DNA of 64,000 bases from Methylobacterium brachythecii (GTDB lineage: Bacteria; Pseudomonadota; Alphaproteobacteria; Rhizobiales; Beijerinckiaceae), in the NCBI RefSeq assembly GCF_014196345.1, contig NZ_JACIDN010000006.1, positions 62,001-126,000 on the forward strand. The letters run 5' to 3'. The notes under the pieces were generated by a model, which ran no database searches, had not been told where the DNA came from, and worked only from the letters and a program-made list of their open reading frames with translations. The translations under genes were made by a program, and so were the position numbers. Each line of letters opens with the position of its first letter. Within the stretch, counting starts at the first letter, position 1. This document shows positions 37,838 through 46,928 of the stretch, piece after piece.

Positions 37838-39669
37838 ACGATTTCGCCCACCTCCTCGACCGCCTCGCCTACGAGCCTCGCCGCAATGCCAAGCTGCGCC
37901 TGTTGAAGGACTTTTTCACGAGCACACCCGATCCGGAGCGCGGCTGGGCGCTCGCGGCGATGACCGGGAATCTGAGCTTTCGCGAGGCCAAGCCGGCGAT
38001 GATCCGGGCGCTCGTGGAAGAGCGGGTCGACCCGGTGCTGTTCGGACTATCGCGGAATTACGTGGGCGATCTGGCGGAGACGGTGGCGTTGATCTGGCCC
38101 ACCCCGACCGTCATTCCCGGGCGGCGCGAAGCGTCGAACCCGGAATCCACGACTGGCCACGACGGCACGAGCCGCATTCCGTCACGGGTGGATCCCGGGT
38201 TCTCGCCTTTGGCGAGCCCCGGAATGACGGGGGAGAGGCGGGACGCCGGCCCCGGCCACAACAATCCGCCTCCCGACGTCCCGACCCTCTCCGACGTCGT
38301 CGAAACCCTCGCCACGACCGCTAAGAAAGACCTGCCCCGCCACCTCGCGAACTGGCTCGACGCCCTCGACGAGACCGGACGCTGGGCGCTTCTCAAACTC
38401 GTCACCGGCAACTTGCGCGTCGGCGTCTCGGCCCGGCTCGCCAAGACGGCCGTCGGGGCGCTCGGCGGCCACGAGCCCGACGCGATCGAGGAGGTCTGGC
38501 ACGGGCTGGAGGCGCCCTACGAGAGCCTGTTCGCCTGGGTCGAGGGAAGGGGAGAGCGGCCCGAGACGCTGAACCCGGCCCCGTTCCGCCCGCCGATGCT
38601 CTCGCATCCGATCGAGGAGGAGGCGGACCTCGACAAACTCGATCCGGCGGCCTTCTCGGCCGAGTGGAAATGGGACGGCATCCGCGTGCAGCTCGCGGGT
38701 GGCCGCGACCGGGACGGGCGGCAGGTCGCCAAGATCTATTCGCGGACCGGCGAGGACATCACCGGCGCCTTCCCCGATCTCGCCGAAGCGATCACCTTCG
38801 AAGGCGCCATCGACGGCGAGTTGCTGATCCTGCGCGAGCACCGCGTGCAGAGCTTCAACGTGCTGCAGCAGCGGCTCAACCGAAAGGCGGTGACGCCGAA
38901 GCTGCTCGAAGAGTTTCCAGCGCATGTGCGCGCCTACGATGTCTTTGCCGACGAGGGCGAAGACCTGCGCGCGCTGCCGTTTTCGGAGCGGCGTAAGGCC
39001 CTCGAAAAACTGATCGGACATCTCGACCACGCCCGCATCGATCTCTCCCCGATCGTGCCGTTCGCGACATGGCCGGACCTCGCGGCGGCGCGGGCCGACC
39101 CGGCTTCGGCCGGAGCCGGCGAAGATGCCGACGCGATCGAGGGCGTGATGCTCAAGCGGCTCGACAGCGTCTACCAGCCCGGCCGGCCGAAGGGTCCGTG
39201 GTGGAAGTGGAAGCGCGAGCCGTTCGTCGTCGACGCGGTGATGATGTACGCCCAGCGCGGCCACGGGAAGCGCTCGTCCTTCTATTCGGACTACACCTTC
39301 GGCTGCTGGCGGGAGGGCGAGGCTGGCGCGGACGAGCTCGTCCCGGTGGGAAAAGCCTATCACGGCTTCACCGATGCCGAGTTGCAGAAGCTCGACCGCT
39401 ACGTCCGCAACCACACCACTAAGCGTTTCGGCCCGGTTCGCGAGGTGGCCTATGGCCGCGAGGCCGGCCTCGTGCTCGAGATCGCCTTCGAGGGCGTGCA
39501 GCGCTCGACCCGTCACAAATCCGGCGTGGCCATGCGCTTCCCCCGCGTCAGCCGCATCCGCTGGGACAAGCCGCCAGCCGAGGCCGACCGGGTTGAGGCG
39601 CTGGAGCGGATCCTCGAACGCGGCGAGCGCGAGATCGCGCCGGGCGAGAGCATGGAGACGGATGCATGA
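37834..39669 (+). CDS. ATP-dependent DNA ligase with an in-frame palindromic insertion
   Basis: A 611-residue ligase of the cisplatin-resistance/ligase-associated group. Residues 1-90 and ~140-250 are the helical DNA-binding domain. The adenylation Lys is K279 in EWKWDGIRVQ; motifs III-V follow (YSRTGEDI, DGELLIL, EGVMLKRL and WKWKREP), and the OB-fold domain ends the protein. About 40 residues (~92-132) come from a palindromic repeat (see 38108-38230), without frame loss. GTG start at 37834 overlaps the exonuclease stop codon. Confidence 0.92.
   Translation: MNDFAHLLDRLAYEPRRNAKLRLLKDFFTSTPDPERGWALAAMTGNLSFREAKPAMIRALVEERVDPVLFGLSRNYVGDLAETVALIWPTPTVIPGRREASNPESTTGHDGTSRIPSRVDPGFSPLASPGMTGERRDAGPGHNNPPPDVPTLSDVVETLATTAKKDLPRHLANWLDALDETGRWALLKLVTGNLRVGVSARLAKTAVGALGGHEPDAIEEVWHGLEAPYESLFAWVEGRGERPETLNPAPFRPPMLSHPIEEEADLDKLDPAAFSAEWKWDGIRVQLAGGRDRDGRQVAKIYSRTGEDITGAFPDLAEAITFEGAIDGELLILREHRVQSFNVLQQRLNRKAVTPKLLEEFPAHVRAYDVFADEGEDLRALPFSERRKALEKLIGHLDHARIDLSPIVPFATWPDLAAARADPASAGAGEDADAIEGVMLKRLDSVYQPGRPKGPWWKWKREPFVVDAVMMYAQRGHGKRSSFYSDYTFGCWREGEAGADELVPVGKAYHGFTDAELQKLDRYVRNHTTKRFGPVREVAYGREAGLVLEIAFEGVQRSTRHKSGVAMRFPRVSRIRWDKPPAEADRVEALERILERGEREIAPGESMETDA
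38108..38230. repeat. Palindromic repeat inserted in the DNA ligase reading frame
   Basis: A 123-base element (41 codons) with ends CCGTCATTCCCGGG and CCCCGGAATGACGG that are nearly inverse copies. Inner arms are CCCGGAATCCAC and GTGGATCCCGGG. It is read as VIPGRREASNPEST...FSPLASPGMT, a residue pattern seen where such repeats sit in proteobacterial genes. It joins two ligase segments with no stop. It is a different sequence family from the type A repeats between genes here. Confidence 0.85.
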
Positions 39670-40136
39670 GGCCAGCGGGCAAGGTCGGTGCGATCGAGGG
39701 GTTATCGAGCGGCGCGGCCGAGCGACAGGCCAGCGCCAGGCTCACGGTCTCGACGCCGGGCCAGGGATTTACGGACATCACCGACGCCGTCGCCGATTTC
39801 GTGCGCCAGAGCGCCCTGCGCGACGGCCTCGTCACGGTGTTCTGCCGGCACACCTCGGCCTCGCTGACCATTCAGGAGAACGCCGATCCGGACGTGCGCA
39901 CTGACCTGCTCAGCTCGCTCAACAGCCTCGCCCCGCGCAATGCCGGCTGGGTGCACGGTATAGAGGGGCCGGACGACATGCCGGCTCATATCCGCACCAT
40001 GCTTACCGATTCCGGGCTGAGCGTGCCGGTGGTGGACGGACGGCTCGGATTGGGAACATGGCAGGGGATCTATTTGATCGAGCACCGGGACCGGGGGCAT
40101 CGACGGGAGATTCTGCTTAACGCGATCGGTCGGTAA
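39666..40136 (+). CDS. YjbQ-family protein (secondary thiamine-phosphate synthase family)
   Basis: A 156-residue protein of the UPF0047/YjbQ family. The conserved GLVTVFCRHTSASLTIQEN and GTWQGIYLIEHRD motifs with their His and Cys/Glu residues are present. E. coli YjbQ shows weak thiamine-phosphate synthase activity; the true role is uncertain. It overlaps the ligase stop codon (ATGA) and is likely cotranslated. An N-terminal ~20 residues are extra relative to the usual length. Confidence 0.9.
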   Translation: MRPAGKVGAIEGLSSGAAERQASARLTVSTPGQGFTDITDAVADFVRQSALRDGLVTVFCRHTSASLTIQENADPDVRTDLLSSLNSLAPRNAGWVHGIEGPDDMPAHIRTMLTDSGLSVPVVDGRLGLGTWQGIYLIEHRDRGHRREILLNAIGR

Positions 40137-40204
40137 TTCAGAGTTCGGAGCCGGTCGTCGGACCGCGAGGCTCGGATGCTTTAGCCAATCGGCGATACGG
40201 CTTC

Positions 40205-40239
40205 GCCGGCGACGGCCCTTCGAGGAGTCCGTCGCCGGC
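40205..40239. terminator. Strong hairpin between convergent yjbQ and small-protein genes
   Basis: GCCGGCGACGG (40205-40215) and CCGTCGCCGGC (40229-40239) are perfectly complementary over 11 bases with a 13-base loop. It lies between two converging genes (stop codons at 40136 and 40253), so it may terminate both. There is no T-run on either side. Confidence 0.55.
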
Positions 40240-40252
40240 GAGTGTCCGACAG

Positions 40253-40477
40253 TTAGCGGTTGCGGTGCTGGTCGCGGGCGGCGTCGTGCGACTTCATCGC
40301 GGTGAAGGTCGCGCTGTCCCGGTCGTACCGGCTAATCGCAGGACCGTTGGGGGCCGTGGCGCCGTAGGTCGGCACCTCGAGCTGGGCGCCCCAGACGTTG
40401 ATCGTGCGAGTCTGCGCGAGAGCGCCGCCAGCCGAACCAACGGCAAGTATAGCAGCGATGACGATGGACTTGATCAT
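40253..40477 (-). CDS. Small exported hypothetical protein
   Basis: A 74-residue protein of no known family. From the ATG at 40477, with AGGAG eight bases upstream, it has a signal peptide (MIKSIVIAAILAVGSAGGALA, cleavage near residue 22). The mature ~52 residues are rich in Asn, Thr, Ser and Arg and have no cysteine. The frame upstream of the ATG adds 37 unlikely residues. Its function cannot be guessed from sequence. Confidence 0.65.
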   Translation of the reverse strand: MIKSIVIAAILAVGSAGGALAQTRTINVWGAQLEVPTYGATAPNGPAISRYDRDSATFTAMKSHDAARDQHRNR

Positions 40478-40612
40478 GATGTAATCTCCTGAGTTTGGCC
40501 TGCGCTTCGGTATTGTTCGCAGATACTCAGGATTTCGGCCGACCTCACGCCAGGTTACGTCGAAGATTTCATTCGCGTGCGGTAGCACACACGCGCATTT
40601 GAAGCCTCAGGA

Positions 40613-41335
40613 TCAGTCGCAGGCCGCCGCTACGAACGCGGTGTAGCCCTTCGCCCGCAGCACGCAGGCCGGGCAGGTCCCGCAGCCATAGCCCCAATCG
40701 TGGCGTTCGCCGCGCTCGCCGAGATAGCAGGTATGGCTGCCCTCGACGACGAGGTCGACGAGCCGCTGGCCGCCCAATTCCTCGGCTAGTCCCCAGGTCG
40801 CGGCCTTGTCGAGCCACATCAACGGCGTGTGCAGCACGAAGCGCCGCTCCATGCCGAGGTTGAGGGCAACCTGCAGCGCCTTGATCGTGTCGTCGCGACA
40901 ATCCGGGTAGCCGGAATAGTCGGTCTCGCACATGCCGCCGACGATGTGGCGCAGGCCGCGTCGATAGGCGAGGGCGGCGGCGAAGGTCAGGAAGACCAGG
41001 TTGCGGCCCGGCACGAAGGTGTTGGGCAGGCCGTCCGCCGACATGGCGATCTCGGTGTCGCGAGTCAGCGCGGTCTCGGAGACGGCGCCGAGCGCGGGGA
41101 GGTCGATGGTGTGATCGGGTCCGAGACGGCGCTCCCAGCTCTCGTCGATCCGCCCGAGTCCGCTGCGCAGATTTTCGCGACAGTCGAGCTCGATCCGATG
41201 GCGCTGGCCGTAGTCGAAACCCAGCGTCTCGACGCGGGAGAACCGCTCCAGCGCCCAGGCGAGACAGGTCGTCGAATCCTGGCCGCCCGAAAAGAGGACC
41301 AGCGCGCCGTCGTCGCTCGGATCAGTCGCCGTCAT
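40613..41335 (-). CDS. queC: 7-cyano-7-deazaguanine synthase
   Basis: A 240-residue ATP-dependent enzyme that turns 7-carboxy-7-deazaguanine into preQ0 on the way to queuosine. The PP-loop motif is SGGQDSTT (16-23). Four zinc-binding cysteines near the C-terminus (C203, C218, C221, C224; [13 protein letters not shown]) are present. It overlaps queD by 14 bases and follows it on the same strand. QueE is not in the window. Confidence 0.96.
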   Translation of the reverse strand: MTATDPSDDGALVLFSGGQDSTTCLAWALERFSRVETLGFDYGQRHRIELDCRENLRSGLGRIDESWERRLGPDHTIDLPALGAVSETALTRDTEIAMSADGLPNTFVPGRNLVFLTFAAALAYRRGLRHIVGGMCETDYSGYPDCRDDTIKALQVALNLGMERRFVLHTPLMWLDKAATWGLAEELGGQRLVDLVVEGSHTCYLGERGERHDWGYGCGTCPACVLRAKGYTAFVAAACD

Positions 41336-41678
41336 ACTCCGCCCAGGATAGCGGCGTCTCCATCACCTTCACGGAGGAGAGGCCCGGCAGCACCGGCTTC
41401 GTCTTATGCCAGATCCAGGCCGCGATGTGCTCGGCGGTCGGATTCTCCAGCCCCTCGATCTCGTTGAGGGTGTGGTGGTCGAGTCGCTCCAGGATAGGCT
41501 TGAACGCGCTCTCGACGTCGTAGAAGTCGATCACCCAGCCGCTCTGCGCATCCACCGGCCCCGAGACCGTGAGCTCCACGCGGTAGGAATGCCCGTGCAT
41601 GCGCGAGCAGCGATGCGTCTGCGGGACGTTCGGCAGGCGGTGGGCCGCCTCGAAGGTGAAGGCCTGGGTGATCTTCAT
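41322..41678 (-). CDS. queD: 6-carboxy-5,6,7,8-tetrahydropterin synthase
   Basis: A 118-residue PTPS-family enzyme acting before QueE and QueC in queuosine synthesis. The zinc ligands are H13, H28 and H30 ([19 protein letters not shown]), and C24 is the catalytic cysteine. The C-terminal His/Glu residues of the family are present ([20 protein letters not shown]). It overlaps queC by 14 bases and forms a two-gene unit with it. Confidence 0.95.
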   Translation of the reverse strand: MKITQAFTFEAAHRLPNVPQTHRCSRMHGHSYRVELTVSGPVDAQSGWVIDFYDVESAFKPILERLDHHTLNEIEGLENPTAEHIAAWIWHKTKPVLPGLSSVKVMETPLSWAEYDGD

Positions 41679-41753
41679 CGTGTCTCGTCCGGCGCGCGCG
41701 TCTCGATCGCGGCTGTGGCACCTGAACTCAACGACGAGCTTACTGAAGGAAAA

Positions 41754-41829
41754 TGGTGGAGCCTAACGGGATCGAACCGATGACCTCTTCCATGCCATGG
41801 AAGCGCTCTCCCAGCTGAGCTAAGGCCCC
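41754..41829 (-). tRNA. tRNA-Ala (anticodon GGC)
   Basis: A 76-base gene with CCA encoded. On the minus strand it begins GGGGCCTTAGCTCAG and ends with the CCA of TCCACCA. The anticodon stem CTTCC/GGAAG encloses ATGGCAT, so the anticodon is GGC. The T-arm GGTTCGATCC is standard. It resembles tRNA-Ala(GGC) of E. coli. queD follows downstream. Confidence 0.95.
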
Positions 41830-41837
41830 ACTTGTAT

Positions 41838-41866
41838 CCGAAACGGTCTGGTACGGTCCGTTTCGG
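41838..41866. promoter_or_regulatory. Inverted repeat in the tRNA-Ala leader
   Basis: CCGAAACGG (41838-41846) and CCGTTTCGG (41858-41866) are perfect 9-base inverse copies with an 11-base spacer. It lies directly upstream of the tRNA and downstream of the likely transcription start, so it would fold in the precursor. Role unknown. Confidence 0.45.
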
Positions 41867-41904
41867 AGAAACCTCCCGGCGGTCGGCCCACCGGGGAGGG
41901 CGGT

Positions 41905-41933
41905 TCTATAAGCGGAGGTTTGCCGGGACTCAA
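41905..41933 (-). promoter_or_regulatory. Sigma-70-type promoter for tRNA-Ala
   Basis: On the minus strand, TTGAGT (41928-41933) is followed by a 17-base spacer and TATAGA (41905-41910). Transcription would start near 41898, about 70 bases before the tRNA. Confidence 0.6.
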
Positions 41934-42012
41934 GCCCCTTCTCCGCTCCTTTTTTCACCCCTGACAGGTGTGTCGTCAAGGCATCAGGGGCGAGGACGCC
42001 AGCGATGGCCGA

Positions 42013-42390
42013 TCAGTTGTCGTCGTCGTTGTCGTCGTCGTTCTCGACGAGATCCGAAACGTCGTCGTCATCCTCCTCTTCGAGGAAGGTGTCGTCGTCG
42101 CTGCCCGAGGAGCTGCTCTCCTCGTCTTCACCGTCGTCGCCGTCGACCTTGGCGTCGCTGTCCTCGCTCGCCTCGGCCTCATCGAGGGACACGACCTCCG
42201 GACCCGTCTCGTCCTCGTCCTCTTCGTCGTCGTCCTTGCGGTTGACGACCGGCGCCGAGCCGCGGCCGGCAGCTGCCATCTGGAAGACCGTGCCGCATTT
42301 CGGGCAGGTCGCCGGATCGCGGGACAGGTCGTAGAACTTCGCGCCGCAATTCATGCATTGGCGCTTGATGCCGAGTTCCGGTCGGGCCAC
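42013..42390 (-). CDS. TIGR02300 (FYDLN acid) family protein
   Basis: A 125-residue protein. The N-terminal ~35 residues form a four-cysteine zinc ribbon (C12, C15, C29, C32) with the family signature KFYDLSRDPATCPKCG. Residues ~54-125 are almost wholly Asp, Glu and Ser, a highly acidic disordered tail encoded by runs of GAC/GAG repeats. This family is found in many alphaproteobacteria; its function is not established. It is followed downstream by tRNA-Ala, which has its own promoter. Confidence 0.9.
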   Translation of the reverse strand: MARPELGIKRQCMNCGAKFYDLSRDPATCPKCGTVFQMAAAGRGSAPVVNRKDDDEEDEDETGPEVVSLDEAEASEDSDAKVDGDDGEDEESSSSGSDDDTFLEEEDDDDVSDLVENDDDNDDDN

Positions 42391-42543
42391 GGGGGGGAAC
42401 CTCTGGAGGTCGTGTAGGGGGGAGCGCGGCCCCGTTAGTCGGCTCCTGCGAGCATGTCAAATGCCATCGCAACCAAGAGGCCCGTCGCCGGCGGTGCCGA
42501 CACGTGGCGCGGGCCGGATGACGTGCGGTCGCCCCCATGGTAA

Positions 42544-43947
<1,404 letters not shown>

Positions 43948-43951
43948 GCCG

Positions 43952-44584
43952 ATGCCGCTGGTGATCGCCATCGACGGGCCGGCCGCCTCGGGCAAAGGCA
44001 CGCTCGCGCGGCGTCTCGCCGTGCATTTCGGGCTGCCGCATCTCGATACGGGGCTGCTCTACCGAGCGGTGGCCCTGCTGATGCTCGATGCCGGAATCGA
44101 TCTCGGCGACGCGAACGAGGCCGCACGCACGGCCTCCAGCCTCGTCGCCGACCAGCTCGCCGACCCGCGCCTGCGCGAGCGGGCCATGGGCGAAGCAGCC
44201 TCACGGGTCTCCGGCATCCCGGACGTGCGAGCGGCACTGCTGTCCTGGCAGCGCCGGTTCGCCTCCGACGAGGCGGGCGCCGTGCTCGACGGGCGCGACA
44301 TCGGTACCGTGATCTGCCCCGATGCACGGGTGAAGCTGTTCATCACGGCCTCGCCCGAGGAGCGCGCCCGCCGCCGGCACCGCGAACTCACCGGCCGCGG
44401 CGAGGAGACCACGCTCGCGGCGATCCTCTCTGACATTCGGGCCCGAGACGAACGAGACAGCTCCCGCAGCGCCGCGCCGCTCAAGGCCGCGGAGGATGCC
44501 GTGATCATCGACACCACCGAACTCGATGCGGACGAGGCCTTCGCCGCCGCCCGTCACGTCGTGGAACGCGCTCGCGAGCATTGA
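43952..44584 (+). CDS. cmk: Cytidylate kinase
   Basis: A 210-residue kinase phosphorylating CMP/dCMP. P-loop GPAASGKGT at 9-17; CMP-binding [17 protein letters not shown] and the lid region with [12 protein letters not shown]. It lies four bases after aroA, so the two are one operon. In many proteobacteria rpsA comes next; here the next gene is a small DUF6894 protein. Confidence 0.95.
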   Translation: MPLVIAIDGPAASGKGTLARRLAVHFGLPHLDTGLLYRAVALLMLDAGIDLGDANEAARTASSLVADQLADPRLRERAMGEAASRVSGIPDVRAALLSWQRRFASDEAGAVLDGRDIGTVICPDARVKLFITASPEERARRRHRELTGRGEETTLAAILSDIRARDERDSSRSAAPLKAAEDAVIIDTTELDADEAFAAARHVVERAREH

Positions 44585-44705
44585 GCCCGGATCGAGCGAG
44601 TGCCTGGACACTCGCTAGGGTTGCCGTCGATCGTCGCGCCGCGTTCGCCACCGGAAAGATTGCGCACGAGCTTTCCAATCCGGCCAAGCTTGCGCTAAGT
44701 TTTTT

Positions 44706-44715
44706 GACACGTGTC
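44706..44715. promoter_or_regulatory. 10-base palindrome ahead of the DUF6894 gene
   Basis: GACACGTGTC is a perfect palindrome, preceded by a run of T residues (44700-44705), in the 185-base gap after cmk. It lies 55 bases before the TTG start and could be an operator. Confidence 0.3.
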
Positions 44716-44769
44716 CGGCTCGTCCAGCACGTGATAGCGCAAAGTCGGCAAATAAACGGGGAGCTGGCC

Positions 44770-45000
44770 TTGAGCCGCTATTTCTTCGACATTGACGACG
44801 GCTCGGTCATTCACGACGAAATCGGTCGCGAAATCCGCGATGATCGGACGCTGCGGCGCGAGGCGCTCGGCGTCGTGACGGCTCTGATGGCCGCCGAAGC
44901 AGAAGATGCCAAAGAAACAACCCTCGTCCTCTCGGCAAGAGATGAAGCAGGCAAGCTTTCTCTCAAGGTTCGGATGGTGTGTCAGGTCGAGGAGCTGTAA
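44770..45000 (+). CDS. DUF6894-like small protein
   Basis: A 76-residue protein. Its SRYFFDIDDGSVIHDEIG beginning and the following LRREALGVVTALMAAE segment match the small DUF6894 family frequent in Hyphomicrobiales. I placed the start at a TTG (44770), with GGGGAG seven bases upstream, because the family begins at this point; the open frame upstream does not fit. The 3' end overlaps a small convergent gene by 38 bases. Function unknown. Confidence 0.7.
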   Translation: MSRYFFDIDDGSVIHDEIGREIRDDRTLRREALGVVTALMAAEAEDAKETTLVLSARDEAGKLSLKVRMVCQVEEL

Positions 45001-45148
45001 CGGAAGAAGGTCGCGCGCGCTTCAATTCGAGAGCGACCATGTCGAGTAGCACGCGAAGCCTAAAATTGCCGTCTGAGCGAAATCTTTCGCGGATTTTTTC
45101 GATCTCTGCAACGGTTTCTACTACAAGCTGATCTTCAACGTTGGACAC
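44963..45148 (-). CDS. Small hypothetical protein
   Basis: A 61-residue predicted protein with no recognised family. It has a GTG start with GGAGGG eight bases upstream. Residues 9-45 (VETVAEIEKIRERFRSDGNFRLRVLLDM) would form amphipathic helices. The tail is Pro/Arg-rich. It overlaps the end of the DUF6894-like gene in the opposite direction, which lowers confidence. Confidence 0.4.
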   Translation of the reverse strand: MSNVEDQLVVETVAEIEKIRERFRSDGNFRLRVLLDMVALELKRARPSSVTAPRPDTPSEP

Positions 45149-45355
45149 GGCTTGCCCTCCGCAAGATCCTGGCCCTCGGCAACAATACCAAGACTATAGG
45201 ACATCAACGTAAGATGTATATGCAGAGATCGTGAAATGTCGGATACCCGACATAGCGGCTACTGAAGATTGCGACCTGAATACTCCATTTGCAGCGCTTG
45301 CATCTCAAGGGCGAAACAACCCTAAGATACTATCTAAGGTAGTGCAATCGGTCGG

Positions 45356-46078
45356 TCACTCTGCCTCGATCAGCCGCGCATACTCGGCTTCTGGCAAGCC
45401 GTAGGAGGTGCCGGCGACTGCTTCCAACCCGCGCCGATCCACCACGTGAATGCGGCCGCGCCGCGCCTTGATGAGCGCGCGACCCTCAATCATCTGGATC
45501 GCCACCGTCACACTGGACCGCTGGACACCGAGCACCACGGCCAGGAATTCGTGCGTCACGGCGATGTCGGAGCCGCCGAGGCGGTCCTGGCACATCAGCA
45601 GCCAGCGGGCGAGGCGCGCTTCGAGGTTGTCGGTGAGGTTGGTACGGGCCGTCTGCGCCGTCTGAATGTAGAGCGTATGCACGAAGGTGAGCAGCAGCCG
45701 ACGCAGCGTCGGGCTCCGATCCACGGCCGTCTCAAGCGCTTCCAAGCGGATTCGGTAACCGCGCCCGGCGGCCTGGACGACCGACGTGTCGGGCGTCCGG
45801 TCGATGCCGAGCAGTGACGGCACCGCGCCGACCAAGCCCTCGCAGCCGAGCAGGGCTATCTCCACCTCGCCACCGCTCCTCCCGGTGACGACGGAAACGA
45901 AACCGCTCTCCGGGAAGACCAGTTCGCGGATCGGCTGGCCGGGCTCGATCAATACCTGACCGCGATCGAGCGGAACCGGCACGAGGCTGGGAACGAGCAG
46001 GGCGAGGTCCGCCGCCATGCACCGCCCGAGCAACCGGTTCCGATATGGTCCCTCCGTGGCCACCGGGGCACTTTCCAT
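45356..46078 (-). CDS. Crp/Fnr-family transcriptional regulator
   Basis: A 240-residue regulator. The N-terminal cyclic-nucleotide-binding fold (VPLDRGQVLIEPGQPIRELVFPESGFVSVV) is followed by the C-terminal helix-turn-helix (HEFLAVVLGVQRSSVTVAIQ). There is no FNR-like cysteine cluster at the N-terminus, so it is not an oxygen sensor of that type. The start at MESAPVATEG was chosen because the preceding 30 residues are unlike the family. No target can be named. Confidence 0.87.
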   Translation of the reverse strand: MESAPVATEGPYRNRLLGRCMAADLALLVPSLVPVPLDRGQVLIEPGQPIRELVFPESGFVSVVTGRSGGEVEIALLGCEGLVGAVPSLLGIDRTPDTSVVQAAGRGYRIRLEALETAVDRSPTLRRLLLTFVHTLYIQTAQTARTNLTDNLEARLARWLLMCQDRLGGSDIAVTHEFLAVVLGVQRSSVTVAIQMIEGRALIKARRGRIHVVDRRGLEAVAGTSYGLPEAEYARLIEAE

Positions 46079-46406
46079 GTCCGGAGAGGGGTCACACGCG
46101 GTTTCTCGCGACGCTGCCGCCGCGCCGAGGCATGTCGGCCCTTGAATGGGATTTTCCAGTTCCAACACGACGTGCCGACGTCTCAGTCTGGTAGCCGACC
46201 GTCACGCCGTCTTGTTGGAGCGGCCCAACGGCCGTTTCAACTCAGGATTCGGATTGCGGCCATAACTCGCGATAAATGGAACCACCTGAGGTTGGTTCCG
46301 TCGGCGGCCGGATGTTTCGGTACGCTCGGACGTAGGCTCGCTCGTTCCGAAGCCTTCCGCCCGTGCAGCAGCAGCACGCGAGGATGACCGGTGTGGCGGT
46401 TCCAGC
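46079..46406. other. 328-base gap with an inverted repeat
   Basis: No gene is recognisable between the Crp/Fnr gene start and the DUF805 gene end. It contains an inverted repeat GGAACCA/TGGTTCC (46278-46284 and 46293-46299) with an eight-base spacer, the right size for a dimeric regulator. It lies about 200 bases upstream of the Crp/Fnr start. Short open frames here have no family-like sequence. Confidence 0.5.
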
Positions 46407-46883
46407 TCAAGCGGGACCCGTCGACGGACCTCGGTCGGAGACTCCCCGCCCATTTGCCTCCTCAGGGCCGTAGCGGTTCGGCCCGGTCATGCCGTGCCGG
46501 CCGAGTGTCTCGATCAGGAACCACAGGCCGGCCGCCAGCGCGGCGAGGGCGTAGGTCAGCACTGCGGCGGGGTGAGCCTCGGCCTGATCCTCGATCGGCA
46601 CGAAGCCGAGCGCCGTCTGGGCCAGGGGCAGGGCGAGCCAAAGGCCGGTACGGCCGCGATCATGCAGCCGCCGCACGGTCTGGGCGAAGGCGGCGAGCCC
46701 CGGCAGGAGAGCGCCGCCCGCCGTCAGTAGGCCAGCGACGCGCCAGCCCTGCGCAGCCAGCGCGACGGAGAGGCAAGCCAACGCAGCCGTCAGCAAGCCG
46801 AGCCGCACTGCGCGCCGGCCATAGGCCCGGCGCGACAGCCGGCCTCGCGGATCGAACCAGTGCAGAGGGCTCAAGGCGCTCAT
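46407..46883 (-). CDS. DUF805 family membrane protein
   Basis: A 158-residue protein with about four hydrophobic helices and the DUF805 pattern (MSALSPLHWFDPRGRLSRRAY at the start; TVRRLHDRGRTGLWL mid-protein). The C-terminus (GPNRYGPEEANGRG) is also family-like. It follows hrpB by 45 bases on the same strand. Function unknown. Confidence 0.85.
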   Translation of the reverse strand: MSALSPLHWFDPRGRLSRRAYGRRAVRLGLLTAALACLSVALAAQGWRVAGLLTAGGALLPGLAAFAQTVRRLHDRGRTGLWLALPLAQTALGFVPIEDQAEAHPAAVLTYALAALAAGLWFLIETLGRHGMTGPNRYGPEEANGRGVSDRGPSTGPA

Positions 46884-46928
46884 CTCCGAAGGCTTGTCGC
46901 GTGAGTCGCGCCGACGGCAAAGGCCGTG

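Noticed and set aside
37834..39669. Pseudogene or frameshift in the DNA ligase because of the inserted repeat
   Set aside because: The insert is 123 bases, a whole number of codons, no stop appears, and all catalytic motifs follow in frame.
41740..41979. A short open frame reading through tRNA-Ala and its leader
   Set aside because: It covers a tRNA gene; its Gly/Leu/Arg-rich sequence is what the tRNA antisense pattern gives, and such frames are a well-known artefact.
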